DNA of 64,000 nt, taken from Eudromia elegans. Taxonomy: Eukaryota > Chordata > Aves > Tinamiformes > Tinamidae. The position numbers were made by a program, and so were the translations under genes. Shown here piece by piece: positions 40,711 through 53,100 of this stretch (its first letter is position 1; every line of letters begins with the position of its first letter). The stretch lies in NCBI GenBank assembly GCA_003342815.1, contig PTEX01000055.1, positions 744,001 through 808,000 of the forward strand, written 5' to 3'. The notes beneath the pieces were generated by a model that made no database searches, was not told the DNA's origin, and saw only the letters and a list, made by a program, of their open reading frames with translations.

Positions 40711-43348
40711 CAAATCCCACATCTCAAGTCTGGAATCTTTCTTTTACTAGTATTTAGAACTGTTCATCAACTTGGTCATCTCCTCTGCTACCTCCATGGC
40801 TAATATTCTCATTGCAGTGCTCAAAGTAAGAAATGTTTCATCACAAAATGAAGATCTTGTAGTCCAGGGCTGCACCTCACTGTTACAAGTGAAGCTTTAA
40901 CACTTCTAGGCCAAAGCTGCATCTTAAAATTATAATTGAGTAGCCTTTTCACAATGTGCATTAGGTTAATCTGGGGCAATGAGAGACCTGACAGTAGGTT
41001 TTTAATTACTGTCAATTCTGTTGAAATGTTTTTCTGAAATGGATACTGAAGAACACTGCTTCTGCTCCAGGTCTTGCAAGGCCTGTATCTTGGAGTTGTT
41101 TCTGGATCGGTGTGACATGCAGTGAGCACCTATATACCCAGATTTAATACCAAATGATATATTCATTGTGACTGTGTAATGAGACTTGGATAGAACAATT
41201 CTATGCTACCTGGGAATGCTTATCTGAGCAATATCAAGGACATGTTTCTAATAACAGGCAGCTGACAACAGTGAGGAACTTAAATGTCTTGTTTTGGAAC
41301 TGCTGTCCACTTTTCATCAACTCAGGTGCACCTGTGCTGACGAGAGCTTATCTAGTGCAGAGTGACTGCCTAGCTTGCTTCAGGAAACCTTTTCCCATGG
41401 AGTACTTGGTTACATAAAGGGAGGAGAGAAGGTTACAAGGATGATGGGGACCTGGGACCAGTGCACACAAAGTAAAGGAAGCATGGGAAGACTTCAGCAG
41501 CTTCCTGATGGATTCTGGGCTGGGTGCCAAAACTGGCTAGTCAGCTCCCTCAGAGGAGGAAGGGTGTAAGACTCCTGCACGGGTCCTGCAAGAAATGAAG
41601 TGTTACCTATGCCCTGTCTGATAGCGAGTAATGGGAAATAGACTGGGATTTTCCCCTAACCTTTTCATTTGAACTTGTGCACACAATTGCAACAATTGCA
41701 AACAAATTAAGCAAAACTGTGTGGGGGGAAAAAAAAAAAGTTGGGGCAGGTTTGTGGTGTGTGTGTGTTTGTTTTTTTTTTTTTTTTTNNNNNNNNNNNN
41801 NNNNNNNNNNNNNNNNNNNNNNNNNNNNNNNNNNNNNNNNNNNNNNNTTTTAACAGCCCACAACTTTAAACATTTACTTTCCATGCAGGCTTTTGCTTAT
41901 CTTTCAGCTCTCTTGGCTTCAGCTGCTTGCAAACATTCCTCCTGCCTGGGTGGATGTAGGGGTGGGCGATAGCGCGCTGGTGCTGCGCTGCTCCCTGCTG
42001 TTCCGCATGGACCTTCCGTGGCCGAGGAGGCAAAAGTCCTGGGAATCGCAGTGGTGGCTCCAGGGAGGAGGCTGTGTGCTTAGCGCAGGGCAATGCAATG
42101 TTAAATAGTTGCATAAGCAGTGCTCTTGTTACTCTGTTCCTCGTGCTGCTCTACTTTGCCGGTGTTTTGGAGGGGGGTGGTTTGCTTGAGGAGATGGTGG
42201 GTCTGCCTTGTGCAAGGAAGGCTCGTGGAGTGCTGGTCTCGAGGCAGTTTTCACAGCTGGCTAGGTCATAATTACACTGAAGTTGAACAGAGTTTTCGGT
42301 GACATATTAAGCTGGATGAAGAACTGGCTCTGGTCTGTATATTTGCTTCAGAACGTGTTTGGCTTTTGGTGTGCGTGAGAGTAGTTCTTTACTCTGCGTG
42401 TAGTTGCTTAATCGGGGCATGTTGCTTTCTAGACCATTCTGTATTTATTTTTCTGTCTCTAAAATGTTATCTTCATTCATACTTTTCCTTCTTATGAAAG
42501 CTGCTGTTGTCAGCAAAGGTATTGGAGTAACTGGTATCTGTCCACAGACAGCATGAAACACTAGTGAAGCCTGATGCAATTCTTCATTCTTAATTTTTAA
42601 GCACCTGGGAAAGAAGTTTGCTTACTGCAGACCTGTAAAACTTTAGGCACTAGTTGTCTCTGCCTTGATTATTGTGTATCTTGGCTTCCCAAAGCTATTT
42701 CCAGTGCATAATCATATTAGTTTTAATATTTTTGTATCATTTTTGAACAAAAGTGTGGACAGATAAAATGTGCTCCCTGCTGCAGCTGGGGGAGGAGAGT
42801 TTCTTTGGAAATGGGGACATGTGGAAAGTGAAGAGGTAAGAGGGTCAGCACACGAGTTTGCAGGACGGATGTTTCTCCCCTGTACCAAGGTTCAGTGTAG
42901 GAACATTTCTATTTCCCAGTGTATTTGAAAATCCTTTAAAAAAAGTGACATGTCTGTGTGTGGACAAGGTTTGCCTAGCTAGCAGGTGCTATGCTGAACT
43001 TTTCATTGGTGAGAGAATTTTCTGTCTATACTTGTCCAACTACTGCTTGTGCCTAAAGAGTGGATTTGGCTAATGAAAAACAGTGTTCTGGCTGTTAGGT
43101 TCTTTTCTGGAGAAAAGAGAGGTTTCCTGATGAGGGGCTAAATGCAAATTCTCCTTGGGTCAATCAAGGTTTGCCTTCAAATGAAACCTAAAAAATGAAG
43201 CTTGCAACACGTAGCTTAATAATTTATGAAGCTAGGCTTGACTTTTGGTCAAATGTCTTTGTTACTTAAATAGCTTTGCTGCCAACTAAATATACCAGTG
43301 CTGTGGAGAGGACCTAGGTAAGTTTTTTGGAAGGGGTGCAGTGCAAAA
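40711..43348. other. Intergenic region IGF2R to OCT gene, with gap
   Basis: About 2.6 kb between the two same-strand genes. It holds an N gap at 41789-41847 after a GT run and T homopolymer, and a GC-richer patch at about 41950-42250. The OCT promoter should lie at its right end. A weak TATA-like AAATATA sits about 60 bases before the ATG; I do not assert that it is used. Confidence 0.7.
41789..41847. other. Assembly gap (59 N)
   Basis: Unknown bases that directly follow a GTGTGTGT-T(18) tract, so the gap probably marks an unresolved simple repeat. Confidence 0.99.
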
Positions 43349-43765
43349 ATGCCCACCCTGGATGACATCCTGGAGAGCGTCGGCGAGTTCGACCGCTTCC
43401 AGAAGCAGACCTTCTTCGCGCTGTGCCTGCTCTCGGCCGCCTTCACGCCCGTGTACGTGGGCATCGTGTTCCTGGGCTTCATCCCCGAGCACCGCTGCTT
43501 CAGCCCCGGCGTGGCCGAGCTGAGCCGCAGCTGCGGCTGGAGCCGCGAAGAGGAGCTGCGCTACACGGTGCCCGAGTGGGGCCGGCGCGGCGACTCCTTC
43601 GCCAGCCGCTGCCGCCGCTACGACGTGGACTGGAACGCCACGGGCCTGGCGTGCGCCGACCCGCTGGGCGTCCTCGCGGCGCCCCACAACGCCAGCGCGC
43701 TGCCGCTCACCGGCTGCCGCGACGGGTGGCTCTACGACACGCAGGGCACCTCGCTCGTCACCGAG
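43349..43765 (+). CDS. SLC22A2: OCT exon 1: N-terminus, TM1, large extracellular loop
   Basis: The start was chosen because [14 protein letters not shown] matches OCT1/2 N-termini and the ATG has A at -3. It encodes TM1 (about residues 22-43) and the glycosylated loop up to TSLVTE. 139 codons, phase 0 out. It is very GC-rich and CpG-dense, unlike the rest of the gene. Confidence 0.96.
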
Positions 43766-44180
43766 GTGAGTGCCCGCCCGCCGCCTCAGCGGGGCACCCG
43801 CAAGAGCGCGCGTCTGCGCGAGTGCGTTACCTGCAGCATAGAAAGATGTGTTATTTCTATACGTATCCAAAACACCGTGCAGTATGCTCACCTGGAGGTG
43901 GGGGATGGCCTCCTGCTGCCGTCCTGCCTCGCTCAGCGCGCACGCAGCTCCTACCTCCAGCTGCGGAGCCAAAAGCATTTCGGCACGCGCGCTGCCATGT
44001 AGATAAAGCCCAGGTTGGACTAAAGCTCTGGTCCCTATTGGTGGAGGTGTGTAAACATCGCCCCGCCGCAGACATCAAGAGCTGCAGCTCGCCAAACAAA
44101 CCCGGCCGGCTCAGGGCAGGCGGGCTCCTGGAGAACCTCCCCACGGCTGAGCAGCTCGTCCTGGGAAAAAACAGCAGGAA
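43349..44180. promoter_or_regulatory. CpG-dense segment over OCT exon 1 and start of intron 1
   Basis: CpG dinucleotides are packed from about 43375 to 43830 and continue more sparsely to about 44180, in otherwise AT-rich DNA. It resembles a CpG island placed over the first coding exon. Promoter function is inference. Confidence 0.6.
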
Positions 44181-47100
44181 AGCCGAGGGCTGCCGCTTTT
44201 CCTAATGCGGATGGGTTTTTAGAATAACTGGAAGTAGTTTATTATTTTTACTTTTAGCTTTTAGCTGTACTTTAGTACTTTCAGTACTTCTAGCTGTCTA
44301 CAGAGATCAGTACTTTGAATGGTGAACCTAGTGAGATGGAAAACTGATTTCTGGCACCTCTAGAAATTGAATAGAACTTCTTCCTTAAAACAAATGTAAG
44401 AGCTGTTAAGTTTAAGGTTCTAGTGATTTCAGCACCTCATTTTGTAAGTTTGAGACTTAATAGATGTTTATAAAAGGAGATAAGGAAAAAAGTCAGTGAA
44501 ATCAGGTGGTATGTATGCATGTTTCTTCTCATTAAATAGGGACAGGTGAAGAAATTAACCACCCGATCTTTTCCGGCTGTCTTTAATGAAAGCCTCCCCT
44601 AGGGAGGACGGCGCAGCCCAACCTGCACTGCCCGCCTTGCCCTCTACCGGCTCGAGCCCGTGCTGTGGTGCAGGGCGCCTGGCTGGGGCTCTTGGGGCGT
44701 CTGCAGTGGCCACAGCCGCGCGCTCCAGCCTCTCCCCGTGTCCCACGTCAGGCTGTGACTGCTGCTGCTGCTGAGGCCGTCACGCTCCTGCGTGTTGTCC
44801 CTTGCTCCGGCGAGGGCGTGGGGCAAGGGAGAGCACAGAGCAAACTTGGCTCAGAGAAAAACTTGCATGTGAAATAATATCCTCACGGGGTGGATGTTGT
44901 TTATACACGGATCAAAGAGGCATAGTTTTGAATAAACTCGGCTTACCAGTGGGACAGAAAGGGATTCTTGCTCCCTTGAGCTTATTTTTTTTAAGTAATT
45001 TATTGTCTAGTAACTTCCACTTATTTTCTCAAGCAAGGCATGAGGGCTAAGGCCAGATGACAAATACCTTTGGTAAGGTTTGGCCATAGAATCATAGAAT
45101 CACAGAATGGCTAGGGTTGGAAGGGACCTGTAGAGGTCATCTAGTCCAACCCCCCTGCACACGCAGGGTCCCCTAGAGCATGTGGCACAGGGTGATGTCC
45201 AGGCGGGTTTGGAAGATCTCCAGAGAAGGAGACTCCACCACCTCTCTGGGCAGCCTGTTCCAGTGCTCTGTCACCCTCACCGTTAAGAAATTCTTCCTCA
45301 AGTTCCTGTGGAACTTTTGGTGCCTCAATTTTTGGCCGTTTCCCTTAGTTCTATCACTGGCCACCACTGAGAAGAGGCCAGCCCCATCCTCCTCGCTCCC
45401 TTTCTTGAAATATTTATATACATTGATCAGATCCCCTCTCAGTCTTCTCTTCTCCAGGCTGAACAGGCCCAGCTCTCTCAGCCTTTCCTCATAGGGCAGA
45501 TGTTCCAGGCCCCTAATCATCTTCGTGGCCCTGTGCTGGACTCTCTCTAGCAGCTCCACATCCCTCCTGCACTGGGGAGCCCAGAACTGCACACAGGACT
45601 CGAGGTGCGGCCTCACCAGGGCTGAGTAGAGGGGCAGAATCACCTCCCTCGACCTGCTGGAGACGCTCTGCTTAATGCACCCCAGGATCCCATTGGCCTT
45701 CTTGGCCACGAGGGCACACTGCTGCCTCATGGTCAACTTGTCGTCCACCATGACGCCCAGGTCCCTCTCTGCAGGGCTGCTCTCCAGGCTGTGAGGTGCC
45801 TCATCTCTGGACAAGTCAGGCTGCAGGATACTGTTCCTTGTTTCCAAAACCCTCTCTATGACTCGTTCCCTACTCTCCCAGTGAGGCACTGCTGGTACTT
45901 CATGGAGAGCACAGCGAATTGGGCAGAGTGGGAACACCTCCGAGGAATACAGCATGCTCAATGCAGAGCACTTCTCAGGTGCTGTTGTGGCATATGAGGA
46001 GACAGGGCAGCTAGAACTGCTTAGAAGTGTCAGCTACCAGTGAAAACGCACACAAAACCAGAAAAGTTTAGAAAGCCTAATCTGATTAACAGAGTTTGAA
46101 CAAGGTGTAAAACACATCGCGAGTTTTGGCAAGCACTGTTAGCTCTAACTATGTTGTTTCCAGTAGTAAAGATGAGGCATGAGAACTGCTTGAAGGCTTG
46201 ATCTTATTTTTAATGTCGGACACTTAATTATATCACTGGTGTTCCTAGATGTTGATAGAATGGGTGTCAACCCAGCAACATGTTTAAACAGAGGCTAAGG
46301 ACACTTTGCAAGTGTGAACTAGCTCCCATTTTCACTGTTGTGCTTCTGCCTGTGGTTGCTCCTTCAGTTTAACCTGGTGTGTGAGGATTCCTGGAAGCTG
46401 GACATCTTTCAGTCGTGTGTGAACGCCGGGTTTTTTATTGGCTCTGTCAACATTGGCTACATAGCAGACAGGTACGTATAGCGGGACAGTAAAACCACCT
46501 CACCTCCTTTATCAGCGCTCAGCAGCTAAAGCTTAAGCAAAGGCAGAGAAGTTGTGCAACTGCCACCCCTGCTCTTTTCAAAACGAGGAAAATCACCCGG
46601 GTGTTAACTCATAGTACTAGAAATGACCACTCTACCTTGTTCTTGAGTGAATGAATCATACCCAGTAGTTTATGTAAGCTGCCACTCTTTCCTGCTCTGC
46701 AAGTCCGACAAACCTCGTGCTTTCTGCAAGGTGTTTCAGGGCTGTATGTGCAGCACATCAAGGAGGACCCACGGTGGGACACGTGCTGTACTCGGTGCTT
46801 GCCACACAGCAAGCACGTGCTCTGTGAGAAAACACTCAAACTTGGCCAGGCAATTTATAAATGTCAATAAATAAAGGTCAATATTAGAAGATCCCTTTTC
46901 TCTCTTGCTTCTCTCCTATTTAAAGATCGTTACTATTATAGGTCCTGTTCTTGTGAAGTTCAGCCACTCAAGGCTGGATCCACGCACACAATATTTTTCA
47001 GGATCAAGTTTCTTGATATAAATCTGTTGTCCCAGGTCCATGCAGGTTTATCAGTGCCTTAATGTTAATCTCTGCTCTCTTTTTTTGCTGCCGTGTACTA

Positions 47101-50100
47101 AATAACAAAAGAATAAGCTGCCTTCTCTGGTATTTGGAGATAGCAGCTAAAAATATGTGTAAATACGGGCCTACTCAGCTGCTTCTGCTGGGGAAATTTT
47201 TAGTCCTTCAAACAACCTCGAAAGCTCTTCTGGAACTGCAGAGCAGTCGCCACAGTAAATTTTCAAGGATCTGAGAAGTGAGTGAGAAATGGGCTAGCAA
47301 TAAAAGTTGGCACGTGTCTATGCCTTGCGCTGCATTTTTCTAACAATGATGCATAGCTCTCTTGATCATTTAAAACATCTGTATCTTCCTTACTGGTATT
47401 CTGGCTTATGCGCGTTATCTTCCAACCCAGGTTTGGCCGGAAGTTTTGCATCTTGACTACAATCGTCGCCAACACCGTTTGTGGCGTTCTTCTGGTCTTT
47501 GTGCCCACCTACCTGTGGATCCTGATCTTCCGGTTCCTGCAAGGGCTGGTCAGCAAGGGCTGCTGGACTGCAGGCTACATCGTGGGTGAGTTCAGGCCTT
47601 TCCTTTGTCTTGCTGCGGAGAGAAGAGAAATAAAATGAATTAAAAATAGTAAAATGGAAAAGTCTCCACAGCTTTTTGAAATCACGTACACAAGCTGATC
47701 TTGAGGAGTAGTCTTCTTCTTTGGCTTTTTGTTTAACGCCTGTTTTTCCCAAAGAACAGTGGTCCTCAAAGATATGAGAGAAGCGGTGGGGAGTTCAGGC
47801 TGCCCCCCGGGGTGGATGTCCCCCGTGGTGCCGCGCTGTCCTCGCCGGAGCGAGCCCCTCTCCCAGCTGGGCAGGACGCGGCTCCTGGGGCGGACTGCAG
47901 CTGCCCGGTGCTCGTTTCCAAACGCAGCCGAGGAGATGGCAAAGGAGGCCCTCAAAGAAACGTGGAGAACGGGGAAAACGGAAGGCGTTTGGGTACTATA
48001 AAGAGCAATAAAAAGCAAACAGAGGCTTTGCGGGCTAAAAATAACTGCAGAACGGTATGTCCTTGTTGAGGAAAAGACGAGCTATGCGAGCGTGGTGGTG
48101 TTGCGCGCTCCTCCGAGGGAAGGCCAAGCCGGGCTCTCCTTCCTAGACGAAAACATCTAGCCCACGGCAAGGCCTTTCTCTGCCAAGATGGAGCAGCTCC
48201 TTCCTGTTGCCTGCTCCAGGTACTTGTTTGGCCTCTTAAATCTTTCTCTGGCACTGATGAAACTTTCATCAACGCTTCTGGAGAACTTCATGCTGTTTTC
48301 ATAGTATAAAACTCACCTCAGGGTAATGACTTGTGCTGCCATATTTTCCTCAAATGCACTTTGTTATTTTGGGGTTCTTCTTGAAACGAGCTCATGAGAA
48401 GTTGCATGGAATTGGACCCAAAGCCAATTTCAACTTGTGTACTGCTCCTCCAGCTGGTCAATACTAAATGCCTAGGGAAGGATGTAAGGACTGAGCCAAC
48501 CTTTATTAGTATGCTCTTGGACACTTACTTGTGTCTGAACTGTTTTTAGCTTGGAATCTTTCCGAGACAGAAAGTGTTTCTACTTAATATTTGCCCAAAT
48601 AACCTGAGCTAATCTGTGATTCTAAAACAAAGCAGTTCTGTGCATTGCTAAAAGATTCTTATTCCACTACTTGCATTCTTAAAATGAGAGACAGCCAAAT
48701 ACAAAATTTCACGCTTGCATGACAAAGTAATTATTATTTCTTAGTTCTACATCAATAGCACTTTACCTTCAAGGCCTGCCCCATGATGTGATGTTTGTAA
48801 ACAGCAAATTCATCTTGAAAGTTCTCCTGTCGGGGAAGTTGTAAATCCCATTTTTCAATAAAAATGTATCTTATGTGTTGGGAACGAGATGAAGGATGAA
48901 AGGGTGCACTTAATCTACTTTCTTTTCAGGTTGGAGGCGTTATGTAGCATAGCATGTAGAACATTTTATCATAAAAATCTGTGTTTTGAAGGAAAGTTTG
49001 ATGTTTTTTTCAATGGTAGAAGGTAACTGAATGCCTTAGACCAACCTACAACCAAAATGCTCATTTTTCTTCCTTCTCTGCTGAGATTTTATGCCAAGTC
49101 CAGAATTTGTAAGAAGTTTTTTTCAGGGCACTAATGCAACACTTATTTTCAATAGGTCCCACAGAGAAACTTGCTCCTGCACTGAGCTGTGGATGCTGAA
49201 GTGTCATTCATCTGTTTCTATGCATTTTTAGTCACAGAAGTTGTTGGTGCGAGATACAGGAGAACAGTGGGGATTCTCTATCAGGCGGCCTTCTCGGTTG
49301 GACTCCTTGTGTTTGATGCCATTGCTTATGCAATTCCTCACTGGAGATGGCTGCAGCTCACGGTTACTCTCCCGAGCTGCTTCTTCCTGCTCTACTACTG
49401 GTAAGCACGCTTTCATTGTGTCTTCGTGTAAGACCAAAAAACCCAACCTCTTTGGATCCCTGAGACTTGAGAAATTTTGCACTACTACTTAGACGCTTAT
49501 GCCAGTTAATGCAAAGAGTAATAATTGAGTGGAGCCTATGCTGAAAGGCTGGCTACTGAAAAAATGTTGAAGAGTTAAATAACTGTGAGTTATTTTCACC
49601 TTCTTTCAAGAAAAACCTTCAGGTCTGTGATCCAACAAGATGACTGAGAATGATTTCACCATTACTTTAGATTCTTGCTTTATGATCAATAATTTTCACC
49701 TTTTGAATGCTTTGGATACAAAATATTTTTTAGCTGGATTAAGAAGATAGAAATAACAGAAATCAATTTCTGTGAATAGTTTTTCTTAGTCTGTGGTAGT
49801 GCGTCTGAAAAACGGTTCCCTAAGAGGGGCCAGTTTTTGGTGGACTGTCTAAATAAATTATGACATTGTTCTCATTGTTCAGATATACCTTTAATGGGCT
49901 CATCTTTTACTAAAGTCATTACAATAATTGCTCCTTTTTTTTCTTTTTTTTTTTTTTTTTTTTTCTCCATTTCAGTAGTGGAATAAGCTTTAGGGGGAGG
50001 GGTGGAAGGTGAGAGGAAAAAAATGTCACTCCTGTCTTTATAGCCTCCATACACAGGAGTACTCTATGGGCATTAACTTTTGGTATAAGAGTATCCTTTC

Positions 50101-53100
50101 CTCATTTGCATTGTAGGTGCCTCCCAGAGTCTCCCAGGTGGCTGATATCTCAAGGGAAAAATGATAAAGCTATGAAAATTATTAGTGATATGGCCAAAAA
50201 AAATCGGAAGAAGATGCCTTCTCATCTTGAGGTGAGCTTGGGGTTTGCTTCTAGATGTAAGCAAGCCTTACGGTCGCTCCTTCTTTCAGTTCCCCTCAGC
50301 AGAAACTTACTGCTTCTTCCCCCTAGTTAGCAATCTCATAGTAATCTCTATCATAGTGACAAGGATGTTAAGAAAGAAAAATTAAGATTGGTGAGGCAAA
50401 GAAAATAAATAATTTCACCTACATACGATAGGAACTTTTTTTTTTTTTTAATACAACAAAACGGAAAACAGCAAAACTCTGCAGGAGGGAATGCATGACT
50501 GCTACAGTCCCAGCCTGTTGCCCCAGTTACTTGGGTAATGGCAGACCAGTGTCTTCAGGGGCCATTGCATGCACTGACGAGCTCCAGCACATGAATGTGT
50601 CTCCAGCTGCTTTCCCAAGGAGGGTACAAGTCTTGCACCTCAGTGAATGTTGTTCTGGCTTTTCTGCAGGATATTAAATATGAAGAGGAAGATGGTGGGA
50701 GACAGACCCCTTCCATCTTTGACCTTGTTAGGACACCACAGATGAGGAAAAATACCTTCATTTTGATGTATAACTGGTAAAAAGATGATTTTTTTTTTAA
50801 GTTTAATTTTCTAGCCTTGTTTTAGACTTTGTTTGGGGTTCTGAATATACAGAAGGCCTCTGGTAGAAGAGGGATTTAATCTTGTCTCAAGGAACTGCTG
50901 AGTCACTACCCTGGGGTGTGCATCCTCCTGGTTTGCATTATTTTCTATAGCTTTTTCTGTAGATTTCCGATAGCCTCTATTGAAATGTGTGAAACCAGCA
51001 AAATTTTTATTCTTCCTTAGGGAGGAGGCTTTCTGTTTTCAGATAAATGGGAGTTGGGCACAGGAACATTGATCGCTGAACCTGAAAAAGTGCTGTCCCT
51101 CAGCAAGCTAGCAGGGGGCACTCCAGGAGCACAGATATCCTTGGGTGGTGTGAGAGGTGCCAGCCTCTCCGAATTACTCCCCACATAAACGTCGTGGGCT
51201 CTAACCCAGCTCGTACTAGTGCAGGCTCAGTTACACCAGCCCTCACCTGCAGCAGTGTGTTTCCCAGTGCAGGTCTTCACGGCCCATCCTGTTCCACGGG
51301 CTCACGGGTTTCCATACAAGTATTATGGCTGAAGTTGGTTCCTCTGTGACTTTTGATTGCTCTTGTTATGAACTGTCCAGCAGGAAGCAGACCTCAGCCC
51401 TGTGACTGATGACAAAGCAGTAACACTCTCCTCTACCTAGGTTCACCAGCTCCGTCCTCTACCAGGGCCTCATCATGCACTTGGGCATAGCTGGTGGGAA
51501 CATGCATCTGGATTTTCTCTATTCCGCTCTTGTTGAGTTCCCAGCTGCCTTCATCATCATCGCCACCATTGACCGTGTCGGGCGACGCTACCCATGGGCG
51601 GCATCAAACCTGGTGGCTGGAGCCGCCTGCCTTGCGACGGCGCTGATCCCAGAGAGTGAGTCACTGGAGACCAGCGTACTTTCCCTACCCTAACATTGAC
51701 TCTTGGGAGCAAGGCTGGCCTATCTCCCCATGCAGCCAAAGTGAAATTAGGCCAATTTGTAGCTAAAATAAATCTGGAAGCCCTTGGGTTCTCTATGCTG
51801 CTTTGGGAACTTCCCCAAACTGCAACTCGTGTGGTGCTGACTGTTTGCATTTCCTGCAGAAGAGTCGAGAACTATGCATTGGTTCATTAGCTGATTCCCT
51901 TTAAATTATTGGGAAATATATAAACGTTTTGCAAATGCTTTGCTTGCAGACCTGCACTGGCTAAAAGTGATTGCTGCTTGCATTGGGCGAATGGGAATCA
52001 CGATGGCTTTTGAAATGGTTTGCTTTGTGAACACCGAACTGTATCCAACGTATATCAGGTAGGTGCACCTTCTCCCAGCCAGCTCCTTGGCCAGGAAATA
52101 GATTTGAGGGAAAAATGGAGACAAACCAAGTGGATAAGGGGATCTTAGTTCCTGTGTATTTTAATTTGGACAATTTTTTTTTAAACCAAAATAATATTTA
52201 GATGGATCTGTCCAGAGTCAATGCTGCTATGGTGAATGTGCATTAGTAAAATCCAAGTCTGTGATCTTATGTCTGGTTTTCTCCGCTGTCTGTTGACTGC
52301 AGGGCAACTTACTCAGAAGTAGGTATGTGAGATGCTCATATCTAAAGCTTTAGAGATTGTCAGCTCTTCACAATTTCCTACTTTCTCAGTGATCACAGTG
52401 AGAGATAGCTCTATCATATATTCTTGTCTGAAGGGTAAATGCTTGTGTTGGTGGGATGAATCTCAGACCTCCTTCCTTCATTAGAAAGAAACTAATTATA
52501 TGTGAAGTTGCACTACGTGTGAAGTTACACAGCTCTTCTTTATCAAAATGGATGCAGGACAAGACAGTTTAAAGTTTTATTTATGGTCGCAGTGCTGTGC
52601 TGTGCAGAAGGAATTTCAGACCTCCCTTGGCCAGCTAAGGTCTACTGAAGCTGGATATTTTACATTCTTACTAAATCTGTTTCAATATTCTACTTAAATT
52701 CTCTGGGGTTGATTCTCTTTAACATTGGGAATTTGCTCATACTTCTTCATCTGAAAATAAATAGGTAAAATAGGTAAACTCTATTGTACCTCTTTGCTAA
52801 GACATTTATTCTTGCACTACATAGGCCTGAATTTGCCCACTGGTTAGGAAAGTTACGGCTTTTCTAACTGTTTTGATATTTCCTATGTTCTGCAGAGCAA
52901 CTCTGCATGAAGTCAGAGCTGCCTGCTTTCCACCTGCATTCCCACTAACGCGGTCCCTTTGCTCTTGAACCAGGAACCTTGGCGTAATGGTCTGCTCTGC
53001 CTTGTGTGACATTGGTGGCGTCGTCGCGCCCTTCATCGTCTACAGGCTGGTGGAGGTGTGGCAGGAGCTGCCGCTGATAGTCTTCAGTAAGTGCCACCTT

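Noticed and set aside
43286..43978. 230-codon minus-strand open frame over OCT exon 1
   Set aside because: It is a mirror of the GC-rich coding exon 1 with low-complexity Ala/Arg/Gly composition and no family similarity.
43423..44205. 260-codon plus-strand open frame
   Set aside because: It is OCT exon 1 in a wrong frame running on into intron 1. GC-rich DNA has few stop codons, so length alone is no evidence.
45173..45961. 262-codon minus-strand frame as a host gene
   Set aside because: Its body is the C-terminal part of CR1 ORF2 and the upstream Met region is flanking intron, so it is annotated as a mobile element.
47575..48018. 147-codon minus-strand frame in OCT intron 3
   Set aside because: It lies mostly in a GC-richer intron patch, overlaps the end of exon 3 antisense, and has no recognisable domain.
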